A stretch of DNA of 41,200 nucleotides from Clostridium sp. (GTDB lineage: Bacteria > Bacillota > Clostridia > Oscillospirales > Ruminococcaceae), in NCBI GenBank assembly GCA_023664445.1, contig JAMPFN010000015.1:1-41200 (forward strand), in the 5' to 3' direction. Position numbers and translations under genes: made by a program. Below, one piece after another: positions 32,094-40,400 of the stretch (positions are counted from its first letter, which is position 1; every line of letters begins with the position of its first letter). The notes beneath the pieces were generated by a model, which saw nothing but the letters and a program-made list of their open reading frames with translations, was not told the DNA's origin and ran no database searches.

Positions 32094-33488
32094 AAAAAAC
32101 GCTTTACGTCTTTATTAATTCTTTTTGTGTTCATTGCTTCGATCTCGTTTTCGGCATATTCCGCCGAGGCTGTGGATGAGATAGCTTCAAGCTTTACAGA
32201 AACTGAAATTTCAGTTGACGAAAATGCAATATTTGATGAAAATATCGTTCTTGATTCAAAATATCTTCCGAAAGCTGCAAGCTACAGATCAAATGGAAAC
32301 GCGTTTATGTATTATGACCAGCTTGATGATAACAACAAAGCTGTGTATAATGCATTGAAGGCATGGCTTACGCCGACAACTGACGCGATCACGGTCAGAT
32401 TTCCCGACAATATAGAGTATCAGTCTACTGCGGCAAATATAGAAAACTTTGACGACGAGCAATATGAAGAATTTTGGGATCTTATTTTCAGTAATATGAC
32501 CTTTGGCGAAAAAGCTCTTATATTTGATTATCCCGAGCTGTTTTGGTTTAACAGAAATATGATAAATGTAAATATAAGCAATCTTAAATCAAGAAGAAAC
32601 CGCCTCACAGGTACATATACCTTTACTGTTTCCCAAATAAAGCTTTCGACTCAGCCGAAAGACGCTTATGCGGATATCGACGAAGCCAATGAGTATATAA
32701 AGCTTCTTGAAGAATCGATCGATTCTTTTGAGATCAAAGGCGACGACCGTTACCAACAGCTGAAATACATCTATGACTATATTATAGAAACCGTAAGCTA
32801 TAATCTGGAAGCGCCGTATTGCGATTCGTCAGTCGGTCTTTTCTGTGAGCCATTTCAGATCGTTTGTGAAGGCTATTCAAAAGCCTTTAAACTTATTTGT
32901 GATAAATTTGATATTCCGTGTATCGTCGTTCCCGGCAATATCAACTATGTAACTAAAACCGGACATATGTGGAATTATGTCATGATGGAAAACGGCAAAT
33001 GGTACGGTTTGGACTGCACTTGGGATGACAGCAGTTCAGGCTCTGCGGCAGAATACAGATATTTTCTGAAAGGTTCGGAAGCGTTCTTATCTAATCATAT
33101 TTCCGAAGGTGATTTCATATTACCCGATCTTGATACCGAAGATTACATAATTACTTCAGTCGAAGAACCCGACGCTCCCACCGTTACCACAATTGTTACA
33201 ACTGCCGCAACGCAGGCTGCAACTGCTCCCGTCACGACTTCGACAACGGTTACTGCTGTTTCCGAAGCGCCGCCAGTAACTACCGATTCCGGAAAAAATG
33301 AACATAAAAACGGAGATTATAATAAAGACGAGAAAATAAACGTCGCTGATGCCGTGATACTGCGAAAATATATTTTAAAAGATAATTATGATAGTACAAA
33401 TTTTTCATACGACGATTTGAACAACGATAATATTATTAATGTATTTGATTATGTTATTCTTGTCAGAATGTTATTGAAAGGAGTTTAA
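32091..33488 (+). CDS. Secreted transglutaminase-like protein with C-terminal type I dockerin
   Basis: A 465-residue secreted protein. A signal peptide (about 1-25, ending AYSA) is followed by a long N-terminal region and a transglutaminase-like (papain-fold) domain at about 225-345. The triad is C259 (VCEGYSKAF), H292 (TGHMWNYV) and D308 (GLDCTWDD). A Thr/Val/Ala linker (about 362-400) leads to a dockerin with both loops, GDYNKDEKINVADAVILRKY and DDLNNDNIINVFDYVILVRM. Such domains in cellulosomal proteins may act as peptidases or cross-linkers; the activity is not known here. Its stop codon is followed, one codon later and in frame, by a tiny anchor ORF. The ribosome site is unusual (32052-32093). 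Confidence 0.9.
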   Translation: MKKRFTSLLILFVFIASISFSAYSAEAVDEIASSFTETEISVDENAIFDENIVLDSKYLPKAASYRSNGNAFMYYDQLDDNNKAVYNALKAWLTPTTDAITVRFPDNIEYQSTAANIENFDDEQYEEFWDLIFSNMTFGEKALIFDYPELFWFNRNMINVNISNLKSRRNRLTGTYTFTVSQIKLSTQPKDAYADIDEANEYIKLLEESIDSFEIKGDDRYQQLKYIYDYIIETVSYNLEAPYCDSSVGLFCEPFQIVCEGYSKAFKLICDKFDIPCIVVPGNINYVTKTGHMWNYVMMENGKWYGLDCTWDDSSSGSAAEYRYFLKGSEAFLSNHISEGDFILPDLDTEDYIITSVEEPDAPTVTTIVTTAATQAATAPVTTSTTVTAVSEAPPVTTDSGKNEHKNGDYNKDEKINVADAVILRKYILKDNYDSTNFSYDDLNNDNIINVFDYVILVRMLLKGV

Positions 33489-33491
33489 AAA

Positions 33492-33629
33492 ATGAATTAT
33501 TTACTCTATTTGCTTAGTTCACCGTTTACAGGTGACAACAGAAATGTTATTTTATATGTCACATTGGCAGTTGCTGCTGCCGTCCTGATCGTAGTATTCT
33601 TTATGCTTGGTAAAAAAAAGAAAAAATAA
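33492..33629 (+). CDS. 45-residue stand-alone cell-wall sorting signal (SPFTGD, TM, Lys tail)
   Basis: The peptide starts MNYLLYLLS, contains SPFTGD (residues 10-15), a hydrophobic helix ILYVTLAVAAAVLIVVFFML (20-39) and ends GKKKKK. This is the layout of a Gram-positive sortase sorting signal (LPxTG-like motif, membrane helix, positive tail) with nothing in front. It is in the same frame as the dockerin gene: that gene's TAA (33486-33488), one AAA codon, then this ATG. A ribosome site (AAAGGAG, 33477-33483) lies eight bases upstream inside the dockerin gene, so separate translation is also possible. It could be a split gene, readthrough product or free membrane microprotein. Confidence 0.65.
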   Translation: MNYLLYLLSSPFTGDNRNVILYVTLAVAAAVLIVVFFMLGKKKKK

Positions 33630-33643
33630 TCTGCAAATAATCT

Positions 33644-33676
33644 AATCGGTCAAGGAACTACCCTTGACCGATTTTT
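33644..33676. terminator. Bidirectional terminator between anchor ORF and XRE gene
   Basis: Perfect 12-bp stem AATCGGTCAAGG / CCTTGACCGATT with a six-base loop, followed by TTT on the plus strand; serves the convergent genes on either side. Confidence 0.88.
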
Positions 33677-33683
33677 AACTGCG

Positions 33684-33944
33684 TTAATACACAAAATAAT
33701 CAAAGGTTTTATTTAATCTTTCAATATCTTTATCATAGTATAATTCCTCAACTTCTATTTCATACAAATTTAAAATTGCTCTCACAAGATACGTTTCACG
33801 ACCGCTTTCAAACGGAGAATCGCCCTTTCCCGACTCCCATTTCCGTATGATAGAAACAGGAATTCCGATTATATCCGATACATGGCTTACTGTAAGACCT
33901 TTTTTCTTTCTTGCATTTTCAAGTTTTTTACAATCAATTCTCAT
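33684..33944 (-). CDS. Small XRE-family transcriptional regulator
   Basis: An 86-residue single-domain helix-turn-helix protein: LENARKKKGLTVSHVSDIIG and IPVSIIRKWESGKGDSP (about 6-42), the Cro/C1 fold. The C-terminal NLYEIEVEELYYDKDIERL is also seen in many small Firmicute regulators. The ATG at 33944 follows AAGGAGAG at normal spacing. It has its own promoter (34020-34048) and a 12-bp leader hairpin. No phage genes or toxin partner lie next to it, so target genes are unknown. Confidence 0.85.
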   Translation of the reverse strand: MRIDCKKLENARKKKGLTVSHVSDIIGIPVSIIRKWESGKGDSPFESGRETYLVRAILNLYEIEVEELYYDKDIERLNKTFDYFVY

Positions 33945-33967
33945 TTTACTCTCCTTAAAAATAAATC

Positions 33968-34000
33968 GGCAGAGCTGCACAAGGATCATGCAGTTCTGCC
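33968..34000 (-). terminator. Hairpin in the XRE leader, possible tyrA terminator
   Basis: GGCAGAGCTGCA / TGCAGTTCTGCC, 12 bp with one G-U pair. On the minus strand it is followed by GATTTATTTTTAA, so it can end tyrA transcripts; it also lies between the XRE promoter and start codon. Confidence 0.55.
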
Positions 34001-34019
34001 AAAACTTGGTACAATATAT

Positions 34020-34048
34020 ATTTTACACCATTTTTTGCCATAAGTCAA
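34020..34048 (-). promoter_or_regulatory. Promoter of the XRE gene
   Basis: Minus-strand TTGACT (plus 34043-34048) and TAAAAT (plus 34020-34025), 17-bp spacing. Confidence 0.65.
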
Positions 34049-34095
34049 CATAAAAAACTTAATTCACAAAAAATTAACATTATAGGCGTCATATT

Positions 34096-34950
34096 TTATT
34101 CACTTTCCTTGGTACGGTTTCTGAGATTTTCTTCTTTTAAAATTCGTCCGTCTTTAAGTAATTTTTCCAAATATACCGCGTCATTGTCCGAAATCGCCTT
34201 GCGGTATTCGCTAAGATTTTCAATAAGCTTATCTATCTCGTATACAAGACACTTTCCATTCTCAAGAAAAAGCGACGTCCACATTGACTCGTTCAAGGTG
34301 GCAATTCTTGTCATATCCTTAAAGCTTCCCGCGCTGAATCCCAGTTCTTTTTGCATTGTGGGACTTTTCACATAAGCGCTTGACACAACATGTGCAAGCT
34401 GTGAAGTATACGCAATAACGCTGTCATGCTCAAACGGAGAAGTTTCAACTATTTTTGCGAACCCCATATCCTTTGCCAAAGTTTCCACCGTTAAAACCGA
34501 ATTTTTATCTGTTTTATCAATAGGCGTTACAATGAAATTAGCGCCGATAAACAATGCGCCGTCGGAAAATTCAAAGCCAAAACGCTCTTTTCCTGCCATC
34601 GGATGAGTCCCAACATAAAAAAGTCCGTTTTCGATCGCTTTTTCAGTCATATCGAAAACCATTTCACCCTTGATCCCACAAACGTCCGATACAATCGCGC
34701 CTTTTCTGAATCTATACATATTTTCATTCATAAAGCTTTTAGCCGCATTTGGATGCAGTCCGACAATTACCATGTCAAATTCTCCGAACTCATCTGCCAA
34801 AACGCCTTTTTTTATACAGCCGCATGCCTCAGCTGATTTTATAACGTCTTTGTCAAGGTCATATCCGTATACCTCATTATTTGTATAGCTGCTTATCGCC
34901 TTGCAGTATGAGCCGCCTATAAGACCAAGTCCTGCCACTAAAATTTTCAT
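34096..34950 (-). CDS. tyrA: Prephenate dehydrogenase
   Basis: A 284-residue TyrA-type enzyme converting prephenate to 4-hydroxyphenylpyruvate with NAD(P), on the tyrosine route. The N-terminal Rossmann motif is GLGLIGGSYCKA (7-18). VCGIKG and THPMAGKERFGF (about 115-126) carry the family's catalytic His and substrate residues. There is no chorismate mutase or ACT domain; length matches the stand-alone form. GGAAGGA precedes the ATG. It stands alone on the minus strand with no other aromatic amino acid genes in the window. Confidence 0.92.
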   Translation of the reverse strand: MKILVAGLGLIGGSYCKAISSYTNNEVYGYDLDKDVIKSAEACGCIKKGVLADEFGEFDMVIVGLHPNAAKSFMNENMYRFRKGAIVSDVCGIKGEMVFDMTEKAIENGLFYVGTHPMAGKERFGFEFSDGALFIGANFIVTPIDKTDKNSVLTVETLAKDMGFAKIVETSPFEHDSVIAYTSQLAHVVSSAYVKSPTMQKELGFSAGSFKDMTRIATLNESMWTSLFLENGKCLVYEIDKLIENLSEYRKAISDNDAVYLEKLLKDGRILKEENLRNRTKESE

Positions 34951-35012
34951 TTTAATCCTTCCTTTTTATATAATATATCGCCGCTTTAAAGTAAAAAAGT
35001 CATACTCTCTGA

Positions 35013-35039
35013 AAATGTGCATAATAAATATGCACATTT
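35013..35039 (-). terminator. Hairpin downstream of the C39-like gene
   Basis: Perfect 10-bp stem AAATGTGCAT / ATGCACATTT with an AATAAAT loop, in the 134-bp gap between tyrA and the C39-like gene. A TTGCAAAGCGTCCC fragment (35045-35058) next to it repeats a piece of the stem-loop cluster at 8144-8157. Confidence 0.5.
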
Positions 35040-35084
35040 CACCTTGCAAAGCGTCCCTCTTTGAAAACAAAGATCTTTTCAATA

Positions 35085-37091
35085 TTAATTTCTTTTTATA
35101 ACAACCGCCTGATATCCCATTACAGCATAGCGATCCTCGACCACCGAGCGCAGATACTTACACAAGCCCTTGCCGTTATACGGATCGTTCATATAATAAT
35201 ACTTATCGTCATATCCGACAAGCACAAGACAATGCTCATTGCTCTTCCATGTGAAAAGCTCGCCTGTTTCGGGAACTGTCCATTCTGTTGTGTATTCCAT
35301 TCCGATCATTCCGATAGTCGCCCAAACCGCAACGGGGATACCTTTATCGATATAACCGCTGATAAGTTGGGACATTGACGTACCGGTAATATTTACCGCC
35401 TGATCGCCGTTCCCCAAGATACGATTCAACGCATTTGTTATAACCGGCGCATAACAGCCGTAACCGTTCGATGATCTCGGATTACCTATAAATGACACGT
35501 TTGGATCAGGACCGTATAATTTTCCGTTTTTCTCATAGAGCCAACCAATATCCAAAGCGTCGTCTATAAAATCGGCTATTGAAACAGAATATCCCGCGTC
35601 TTTCAGAAGCATTACAGCGCTTGCGCTCTCACAGCCGGTCGGGAATCCGCTCTGACTGACATACGGAGTGTCAAGAAGCACCTTGGTTATAACGCCGCTT
35701 GAATTGGTCGTAATGCCGTCTTGAGTTTTATTACATAACAGCATACCGTTATCGGGTGAAAAATAATACCTTTTTCCGTCAATGGAGTATATTCCGCTGA
35801 CCATTTCGCCCTTTTTGTTAAAATAATATTTATTTTTATCTATGGTTTTCCAACCGACCGCCATTACGCCTTTTTTATCAAAGTAATATTTTTTATTATC
35901 TATTTTCTGCCAGCCGGTTCTCATTATACCGTCAGACCCCAAATAATATTTTTTATTGTCTATGGTCTGCCAATTATATTTCATTTTACCTTTCGGATCA
36001 AAGTAATATACTTTTCCGCCGACATTATTGAATCCGGTTTTCATAGCTCCCGTATCGTCAAAATAATATTTGTCTGAACCGATTTTGTTTATGCCCGTCA
36101 GCATTACTCCATCAGAAGCGAAATAGTATTTTTTCCCTTCAATAGTCTGCCAGTCATACTGCATTATCCCGTTATTATTAAAATAATATTTTTTGCCTTC
36201 AACAGTAACAAAACCGGTTTCCATGAGATAGTCCTTACCAAAATAATATGTATCAGCTCCTATAATTATAAAACCTGTTCCTATTTTACCGTCTTCATAA
36301 TAAAATCTTGTTCCGTCATCAAACTTTTGAAAGCCTGTTTGTAGATTTCCTTTTTCGGAAAATTTGTATTTTATATTGTCAATATCGCATACGCCGACAT
36401 ATTTACCCCTATCCGGCTGCGAATAGTATATCAAGCCGTTGTAATGGATCCAGCCGTAAATGGGAACGGCAGTATCATAATCGTAAAACAATCTCAGCCC
36501 GTTGACATTCTGCCAGCCGCTGCGAAGTTTTCCTTTTGAAGAGAAAACATACGAGATACCGTCGATAGTACATTCGCCCGTATAAATGCCGTTTTCGATA
36601 TCGCTGTAATATTTACTTCCATTATATTCAAACCAACCGTTATATAGAATACCCTCATAATTAAAAATATATGTTTTTCCATCAATTTCATTAAGCCCGG
36701 AAAGCTTGCCGCGTTCGCTGTCGGCATAGAAGGTTTCGTTCATATAGTCGATCCAGCCCGTCCGCCTCTTTCCGGTTTCAAGATCAAAAAACATCCTGAT
36801 ATCGTCAACGGTAAACCAACCGTTTTTCATAGCTCCGTTCGGGGCAAAATAATATATGTCGCCGTCAATTTCATTCAATCCGGTAAGAACAAAGCCGTTT
36901 TCGTCATAATAATATGTCTTGCCGTTTTCATCAGTTACCCAGCCCGATTTTTCAATTTCAATATCCGCCGATTCGGCCGGTAAAATATCGGGTATATTTT
37001 CGGAAGCTTCCTCCGCCGATACTCCTATCGTACACATTCCCGAAAGAACGGCAGCCGAAGCGATCAAACCCAAAAATTTATATATTTTCAT
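35085..37091 (-). CDS. Secreted protein with about 20 cell-wall/glucan-binding repeats and a C39-like cysteine peptidase domain
   Basis: A 668-residue secreted protein. A signal peptide (about 1-26, GVSA) is followed by about 20 tandem repeats of the CW_binding/glucan-binding type (residues about 48-455), each near 20 residues, of the form GKKYYFnnnGxMxTGWxxI. The C-terminal domain (about 470-668) resembles peptidase C39_2: LLDTPYVSQSGFPTGCESAS with C487, NEHCLVLVGYDD with H620, then YYMNDPY supplying the Asp. Predicted substrates are peptides or wall peptides at the surface, but this is inferred. GGAG precedes the ATG. The start overlaps the maf stop by 4 bp, making it the last gene of an SCP2-tautomerase-maf operon. 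Confidence 0.85.
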   Translation of the reverse strand: MKIYKFLGLIASAAVLSGMCTIGVSAEEASENIPDILPAESADIEIEKSGWVTDENGKTYYYDENGFVLTGLNEIDGDIYYFAPNGAMKNGWFTVDDIRMFFDLETGKRRTGWIDYMNETFYADSERGKLSGLNEIDGKTYIFNYEGILYNGWFEYNGSKYYSDIENGIYTGECTIDGISYVFSSKGKLRSGWQNVNGLRLFYDYDTAVPIYGWIHYNGLIYYSQPDRGKYVGVCDIDNIKYKFSEKGNLQTGFQKFDDGTRFYYEDGKIGTGFIIIGADTYYFGKDYLMETGFVTVEGKKYYFNNNGIMQYDWQTIEGKKYYFASDGVMLTGINKIGSDKYYFDDTGAMKTGFNNVGGKVYYFDPKGKMKYNWQTIDNKKYYLGSDGIMRTGWQKIDNKKYYFDKKGVMAVGWKTIDKNKYYFNKKGEMVSGIYSIDGKRYYFSPDNGMLLCNKTQDGITTNSSGVITKVLLDTPYVSQSGFPTGCESASAVMLLKDAGYSVSIADFIDDALDIGWLYEKNGKLYGPDPNVSFIGNPRSSNGYGCYAPVITNALNRILGNGDQAVNITGTSMSQLISGYIDKGIPVAVWATIGMIGMEYTTEWTVPETGELFTWKSNEHCLVLVGYDDKYYYMNDPYNGKGLCKYLRSVVEDRYAVMGYQAVVIKRN

Positions 37092-37681
37092 TTGTATTCT
37101 CCAATCATTCCCGAAGCATTACCGCATACCACTGTAAACCTTTCGAGTTCCCTTTTCAATGCCGAAACAGGAAGTCCTACAACATTATAATAATCGCCGT
37201 ATATCCCTTTTACAAAAAGGGCTCCCCTCCCCTGTATTCCGTATCCGCCCGCTTTATCGAACGGTTCTCCCGTTGATATATACTCGGATATCTCTTTTTC
37301 CGTCAAAGAATAAAATTCGACATCTGTTTTAACGGAAAAGGAATAAGAGCTTTCAGCATATATAAACGACACGCCCGTATAGACAGTATGTATCTTTCCC
37401 GAAAGACTCATAAGCATTTCAGCGCAGTCGTTTTCATCAACAGGCTTTCCGAGTACTTTACCGTCTATAACGACAACGGTATCACAGCCTATAACAAGTT
37501 CGTCATCGTCACGCGAAACCGCATTCGCCTTGACCATTGACAGATACTTTGCCGTTTTTTCGGCAGCTATATTTTCGGGAACCGATTCATCGGCGTCGGA
37601 AACCCTTATCTCAAATTCGTCTTCAACGAGCTTTAAAAGCTCGCGCCGTCTTGGTGAACCGGACGCAAGTATGATCTTCAT
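37088..37681 (-). CDS. maf: Maf-like nucleotide pyrophosphatase
   Basis: A 197-residue Maf protein, a nucleoside triphosphate pyrophosphatase that hydrolyses non-canonical or modified nucleotides. The N-terminal ILASGSPRRRELL (4-16) and the internal GCDTVVVIDGKVLGKP (about 69-84) and DKAGGYGIQGRGALFV motifs are intact. Length is normal. It overlaps the tautomerase gene (ATGA at its start) and the C39-like gene at its end, so all are translationally coupled. In some bacteria Maf is tied to septum formation control, a role not deducible here. Confidence 0.93.
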   Translation of the reverse strand: MKIILASGSPRRRELLKLVEDEFEIRVSDADESVPENIAAEKTAKYLSMVKANAVSRDDDELVIGCDTVVVIDGKVLGKPVDENDCAEMLMSLSGKIHTVYTGVSFIYAESSYSFSVKTDVEFYSLTEKEISEYISTGEPFDKAGGYGIQGRGALFVKGIYGDYYNVVGLPVSALKRELERFTVVCGNASGMIGEYK

Positions 37682-37914
37682 TTAAGCAGATCCTTTGGAT
37701 CGTAATCAGGTTTTTTTACAAGTAAGGAATTTTCTTCAACCTCAAGCCTGTACTGCTCCTGCCATTGCTCGGGAGTAAAATCCTCAACAGACACCGAAAC
37801 ATGACTCTCGGCACAGCCTATCGCGTCTACCAGCGCATCAGCGACCTTTTCGGCGGCAAGTTTTTTCTGTTCGTCAGTTCTGCCTTTAAGCATTTTTATA
37901 GTAATATGAGGCAT
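37678..37914 (-). CDS. 4-oxalocrotonate tautomerase family protein
   Basis: A 78-residue member of the 4-OT tautomerase family. Proline 2 (MPHITIKMLKGRTDEQKKLA) becomes the catalytic N-terminal base after Met removal. The HVSVSVEDFTPEQW segment is also typical. It is slightly longer than the usual 60-70 residues, with a C-terminal VKKPDYDPKDLLK tail. It lies 10 bp after the SCP2-like gene and overlaps maf by 4 bp. The natural substrate is unknown. Confidence 0.9.
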   Translation of the reverse strand: MPHITIKMLKGRTDEQKKLAAEKVADALVDAIGCAESHVSVSVEDFTPEQWQEQYRLEVEENSLLVKKPDYDPKDLLK

Positions 37915-37924
37915 AGTTTACTCC

Positions 37925-38248
37925 TTATTTGAATATTTTCTTTATAAACATAGCTTTCTGAAGATTTCCGCTCACCTTTATTTTACCGGTAATAAGCGCC
38001 TTTTCAATACCAAGCTTATTATCGAGTATTTTCTTCAAGGTGTCGGCGGAAGCGCTGACAAGAATATCCCTGTCATTATATTCATACGGTTCGATGTTTA
38101 TTTTACCGTCTTTGATCTCGACATAAAATACGCCCGAGTCCTTGAGCTGAAATTCAGCGGCGAATTTTTCCGGAAGTCCTTCAAAGGTACGTCCGTCTAT
38201 CTTTTTCTTTATGGTTTCTATAATTTCATTTAATTTGTTATCTGACAT
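37925..38248 (-). CDS. SCP2 sterol-binding-domain-like protein
   Basis: A 107-residue single-domain protein resembling the SCP2/sterol-transfer fold. Diagnostic stretches are FQLKDSGVFYVEIKDGKINIE, DILVSASADTLKKILDNKL and ALITGKIKVSGNLQKAMFI. Such stand-alone bacterial proteins probably bind lipids or other hydrophobic ligands; the function is unclear. The ATG at 38248 is chosen because AAAGGTG sits seven bases upstream; a GTG three codons earlier lies within that ribosome site. It is the first gene of the operon and is preceded by copy C of the promoter-leader family. Confidence 0.8.
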   Translation of the reverse strand: MSDNKLNEIIETIKKKIDGRTFEGLPEKFAAEFQLKDSGVFYVEIKDGKINIEPYEYNDRDILVSASADTLKKILDNKLGIEKALITGKIKVSGNLQKAMFIKKIFK

Positions 38249-38319
38249 AATTATCACCTTTCATAAAAATTATATTATAAGTTTATTGTGCCATAATTTT
38301 TTATGGCTATACTTGTCCG

Positions 38320-38557
38320 ATATGCAATGCGTATGTTCATTTCTTGCCTTGATGCAAGAAACGAACCAAAGAAAATCAAGCTTCCGCTCCGGCACAGCAT
38401 AAGCTGTGAGTCGCAGAAGCGTAAAATGATGAATATCTTTATAGTAGGGGACTGTAAATGGTAAATTTTTCATTCAGCAACTATAATCTGCAAGGACTTT
38501 AAATAAAAAATAATAAGCGTTTACGCTTATTATACCATGTTTTACAATTTTCGTCAA
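38320..38557 (-). repeat. Promoter-leader repeat family, copy C
   Basis: On the minus strand: TTGACG (plus 38552-38557), 17 bp, TATAAT (plus 38529-38534) with the -10 in a perfect dyad (ATAATAAGCG / CGCTTATTAT, plus 38510-38533), AAAGTCCTTGCAGA (plus 38487-38500), H1 region (38429-38445), H2 GCTTC...GGAGC with inner ACAGC-TTAT-GCTGT (38386-38420), H3 GTTCGTTTCTTGC / GCAAGAAATGAAC (38335-38366), ending ATACGCATTGCATAT. It is uninterrupted and leads the SCP2 operon, whose start codon is about 72 bp away. Confidence 0.88.
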
Positions 38558-38638
38558 TATAATTTGCTTTAATACGACAAAAAATCCGACTGCTCAATTT
38601 CTATTCGGTATTGACTATAATTATTTTAGCTAAAGAAA

Positions 38639-38664
38639 CACGGGCAAGCCAATGCCCGCCCGTG
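38639..38664 (-). terminator. Terminator of the decayed lyase locus
   Basis: Stem CACGGGC / GCCCGTG (38639-38645 and 38658-38664) followed on the minus strand by TTTCTTT. It sits 20 bp after the last lyase codons. Confidence 0.7.
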
Positions 38665-38683
38665 CAGCTATGAAAGTAATGTT

Positions 38684-40400
38684 TTATTTTTGAATAATAG
38701 AAATATCCGGATTTTTCGGCTGTTCCATACCTGAACCAAGATAGTAGTCCAGCATATTAGACTGATAATAACCCTTTGCGGTCATACAGTTTCTGTAGCA
38801 TGGGTTTTGTGCAAGGGAATATATTCTGTAATCAGTGGGAATGTACGTTGTATAGATAACAAGTTCGTCTGTATCGTAGTTCACAAGAATACTTTCCTCA
38901 CGCCAGTCGCCTAAAATATCGCCGTGGAACATTCCGACGCCTCTGTCGCTTCCGCTTGCCGCATATATCTTCCGAGTCGTAGCCAGACGGTCGGTACTCT
39001 GGGTCTGATAATTCCAGCTTTCAATTTTTCCGTCGTTATAGGAATCGCTGAACAGGTCGCCGTTCCAGAAAATCCTGAATGACGGATAAGGCGTAGTTGT
39101 TGATATCATTTTTTATCTGTTGTGTACATACCCTGGAAAGAATACATTTCCATTCCATCATAATTCGGATCAAGATCTCCGATATTTCCACGTCCTATAT
39201 CTATCAGTTCATCGCCTGTACTATAGTTAGTCCACACCATTTCACCCGTATTTGCATTCATGTAGTATTCAAGCAGCTTATACGGATTTTTCTGCTGTAC
39301 GCCGTAACAATACATTTCATTATTGTTATTTGCATTGCTGAATGATCCGACAAACCATCTGTCGCCATGTACAATATCGTCGTTATGCCAACGAAGTGAA
39401 CCGTCGCCGTTCAAGCAGTAACCCATATGCAGAACTTCATCTTTACCGTCATAATTTACGTCGGCAATTCTTATCTGATGCGCTTCCGCATAACCATTCT
39501 TGTATTCTTTGCGGTCGTCAAATATAATGGCATTGTTATATTTCCACTGTTGAACAAATTTACCGTTTTCATAACCGTAAGCAACGGTCATGCTGTTGAA
39601 TGTCTTATCATTGTTGCGGTTTTTCATCCAGCATACAACGCTTGGATTTTTGCCGTCAAGATATCCTATCTTCATCATACAGGCAAGAGGGTCCGATTTC
39701 AATATGATCTGTAGGAGTCGGAACGGAGGCATTCAGCTTACCGGTTCTGCCGTCAATAACAGCTATAGCCTGAGCGTTAGCGTGAGTTTTATCGGAATAT
39801 ACCTGACCGTCGCCGAAAATAACTCCGTCGGCAATTCTCAGGCACACATCCGCATATCCGTCACAGTCCATATCATAAACAGTTGCGCCGTCCCACATTC
39901 CAACGTCGATAGCAGAAGCTCCGGGAGTAATGTTATTCTTATTTTCACTGTTATAGCCCAGATCGATTGTCCAGAGATATGTACCGTCGTTGAGGTACGC
40001 TTCCAGTTTCAGATGGTCGTCAGCACAGCGGTCAACAAGGAAATCATATGCCCCGTCTCCGTTAAAGTCTCCTACCCATACGAAATGGATAGTTCCGCCG
40101 TCCTTTATCGGAACGGTAATATATGCGCCGCTGTTTTTATTTGCAGGCATGGTATAACTGCCGTCCGTATCGGTCTCTTTTCCGTTAATTACGGTCTTGA
40201 CATAATATTTATTTTCCTTTGTTACATCAGCTTTTGTATCGGTAAAGTTAGTTCCGCCCGTCAGAGGTTCGCTGTTGACTTTTATTTCCTTGCCGTCTGT
40301 TACACGATACAGATTGAACGCTATATCCGGCGAATCTGTTGCCAGAGAACGCTAGCTTACAAATACGTTATTGCCTGATCTTACCGCAACGATGCACCTT
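38684..40400 (-). pseudogene. Broken rhamnogalacturonan lyase (PL11-like)
   Basis: Recognisable PL11 sequence runs 5' to 3' on the minus strand in several frames. It begins IVAVRSGNNVFVS, then an in-frame TAG (plus 40352-40354) where the family has Trp (VSWR), then RSLATDSPDIAFNLYR. It continues VWVGDFNGDGAYDFLVDR and HIEIGP in one frame to about 39693, then shifts into LACMMKIGYLDGKNPSVVC to 39106. It shifts again, near a six-A run at about 39109-39115, into YPSFRIFWNGDLFSDSYNDG and the C-terminus. At least three frameshifts and one nonsense codon break it. Intact relatives cleave pectin rhamnogalacturonan I. Sequencing error near a contig end is possible but four lesions make decay likelier. 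Confidence 0.85.

Noticed and set aside
33684..33944. Toxin-antitoxin or prophage remnant
   Set aside because: The XRE protein has no toxin-like neighbour and there are no phage genes around it.
35085..37091. Tandem repeats as a possible CRISPR array
   Set aside because: The repeats are coding, about 60 bp and degenerate, with the YYF...G protein pattern. No CRISPR array or cas gene was seen anywhere in the window.
39590..40378. 262-codon plus-strand open frame
   Set aside because: It is antisense to recognisable lyase sequence on the minus strand, has no family features and no ribosome site; it is a shadow of the decayed gene.
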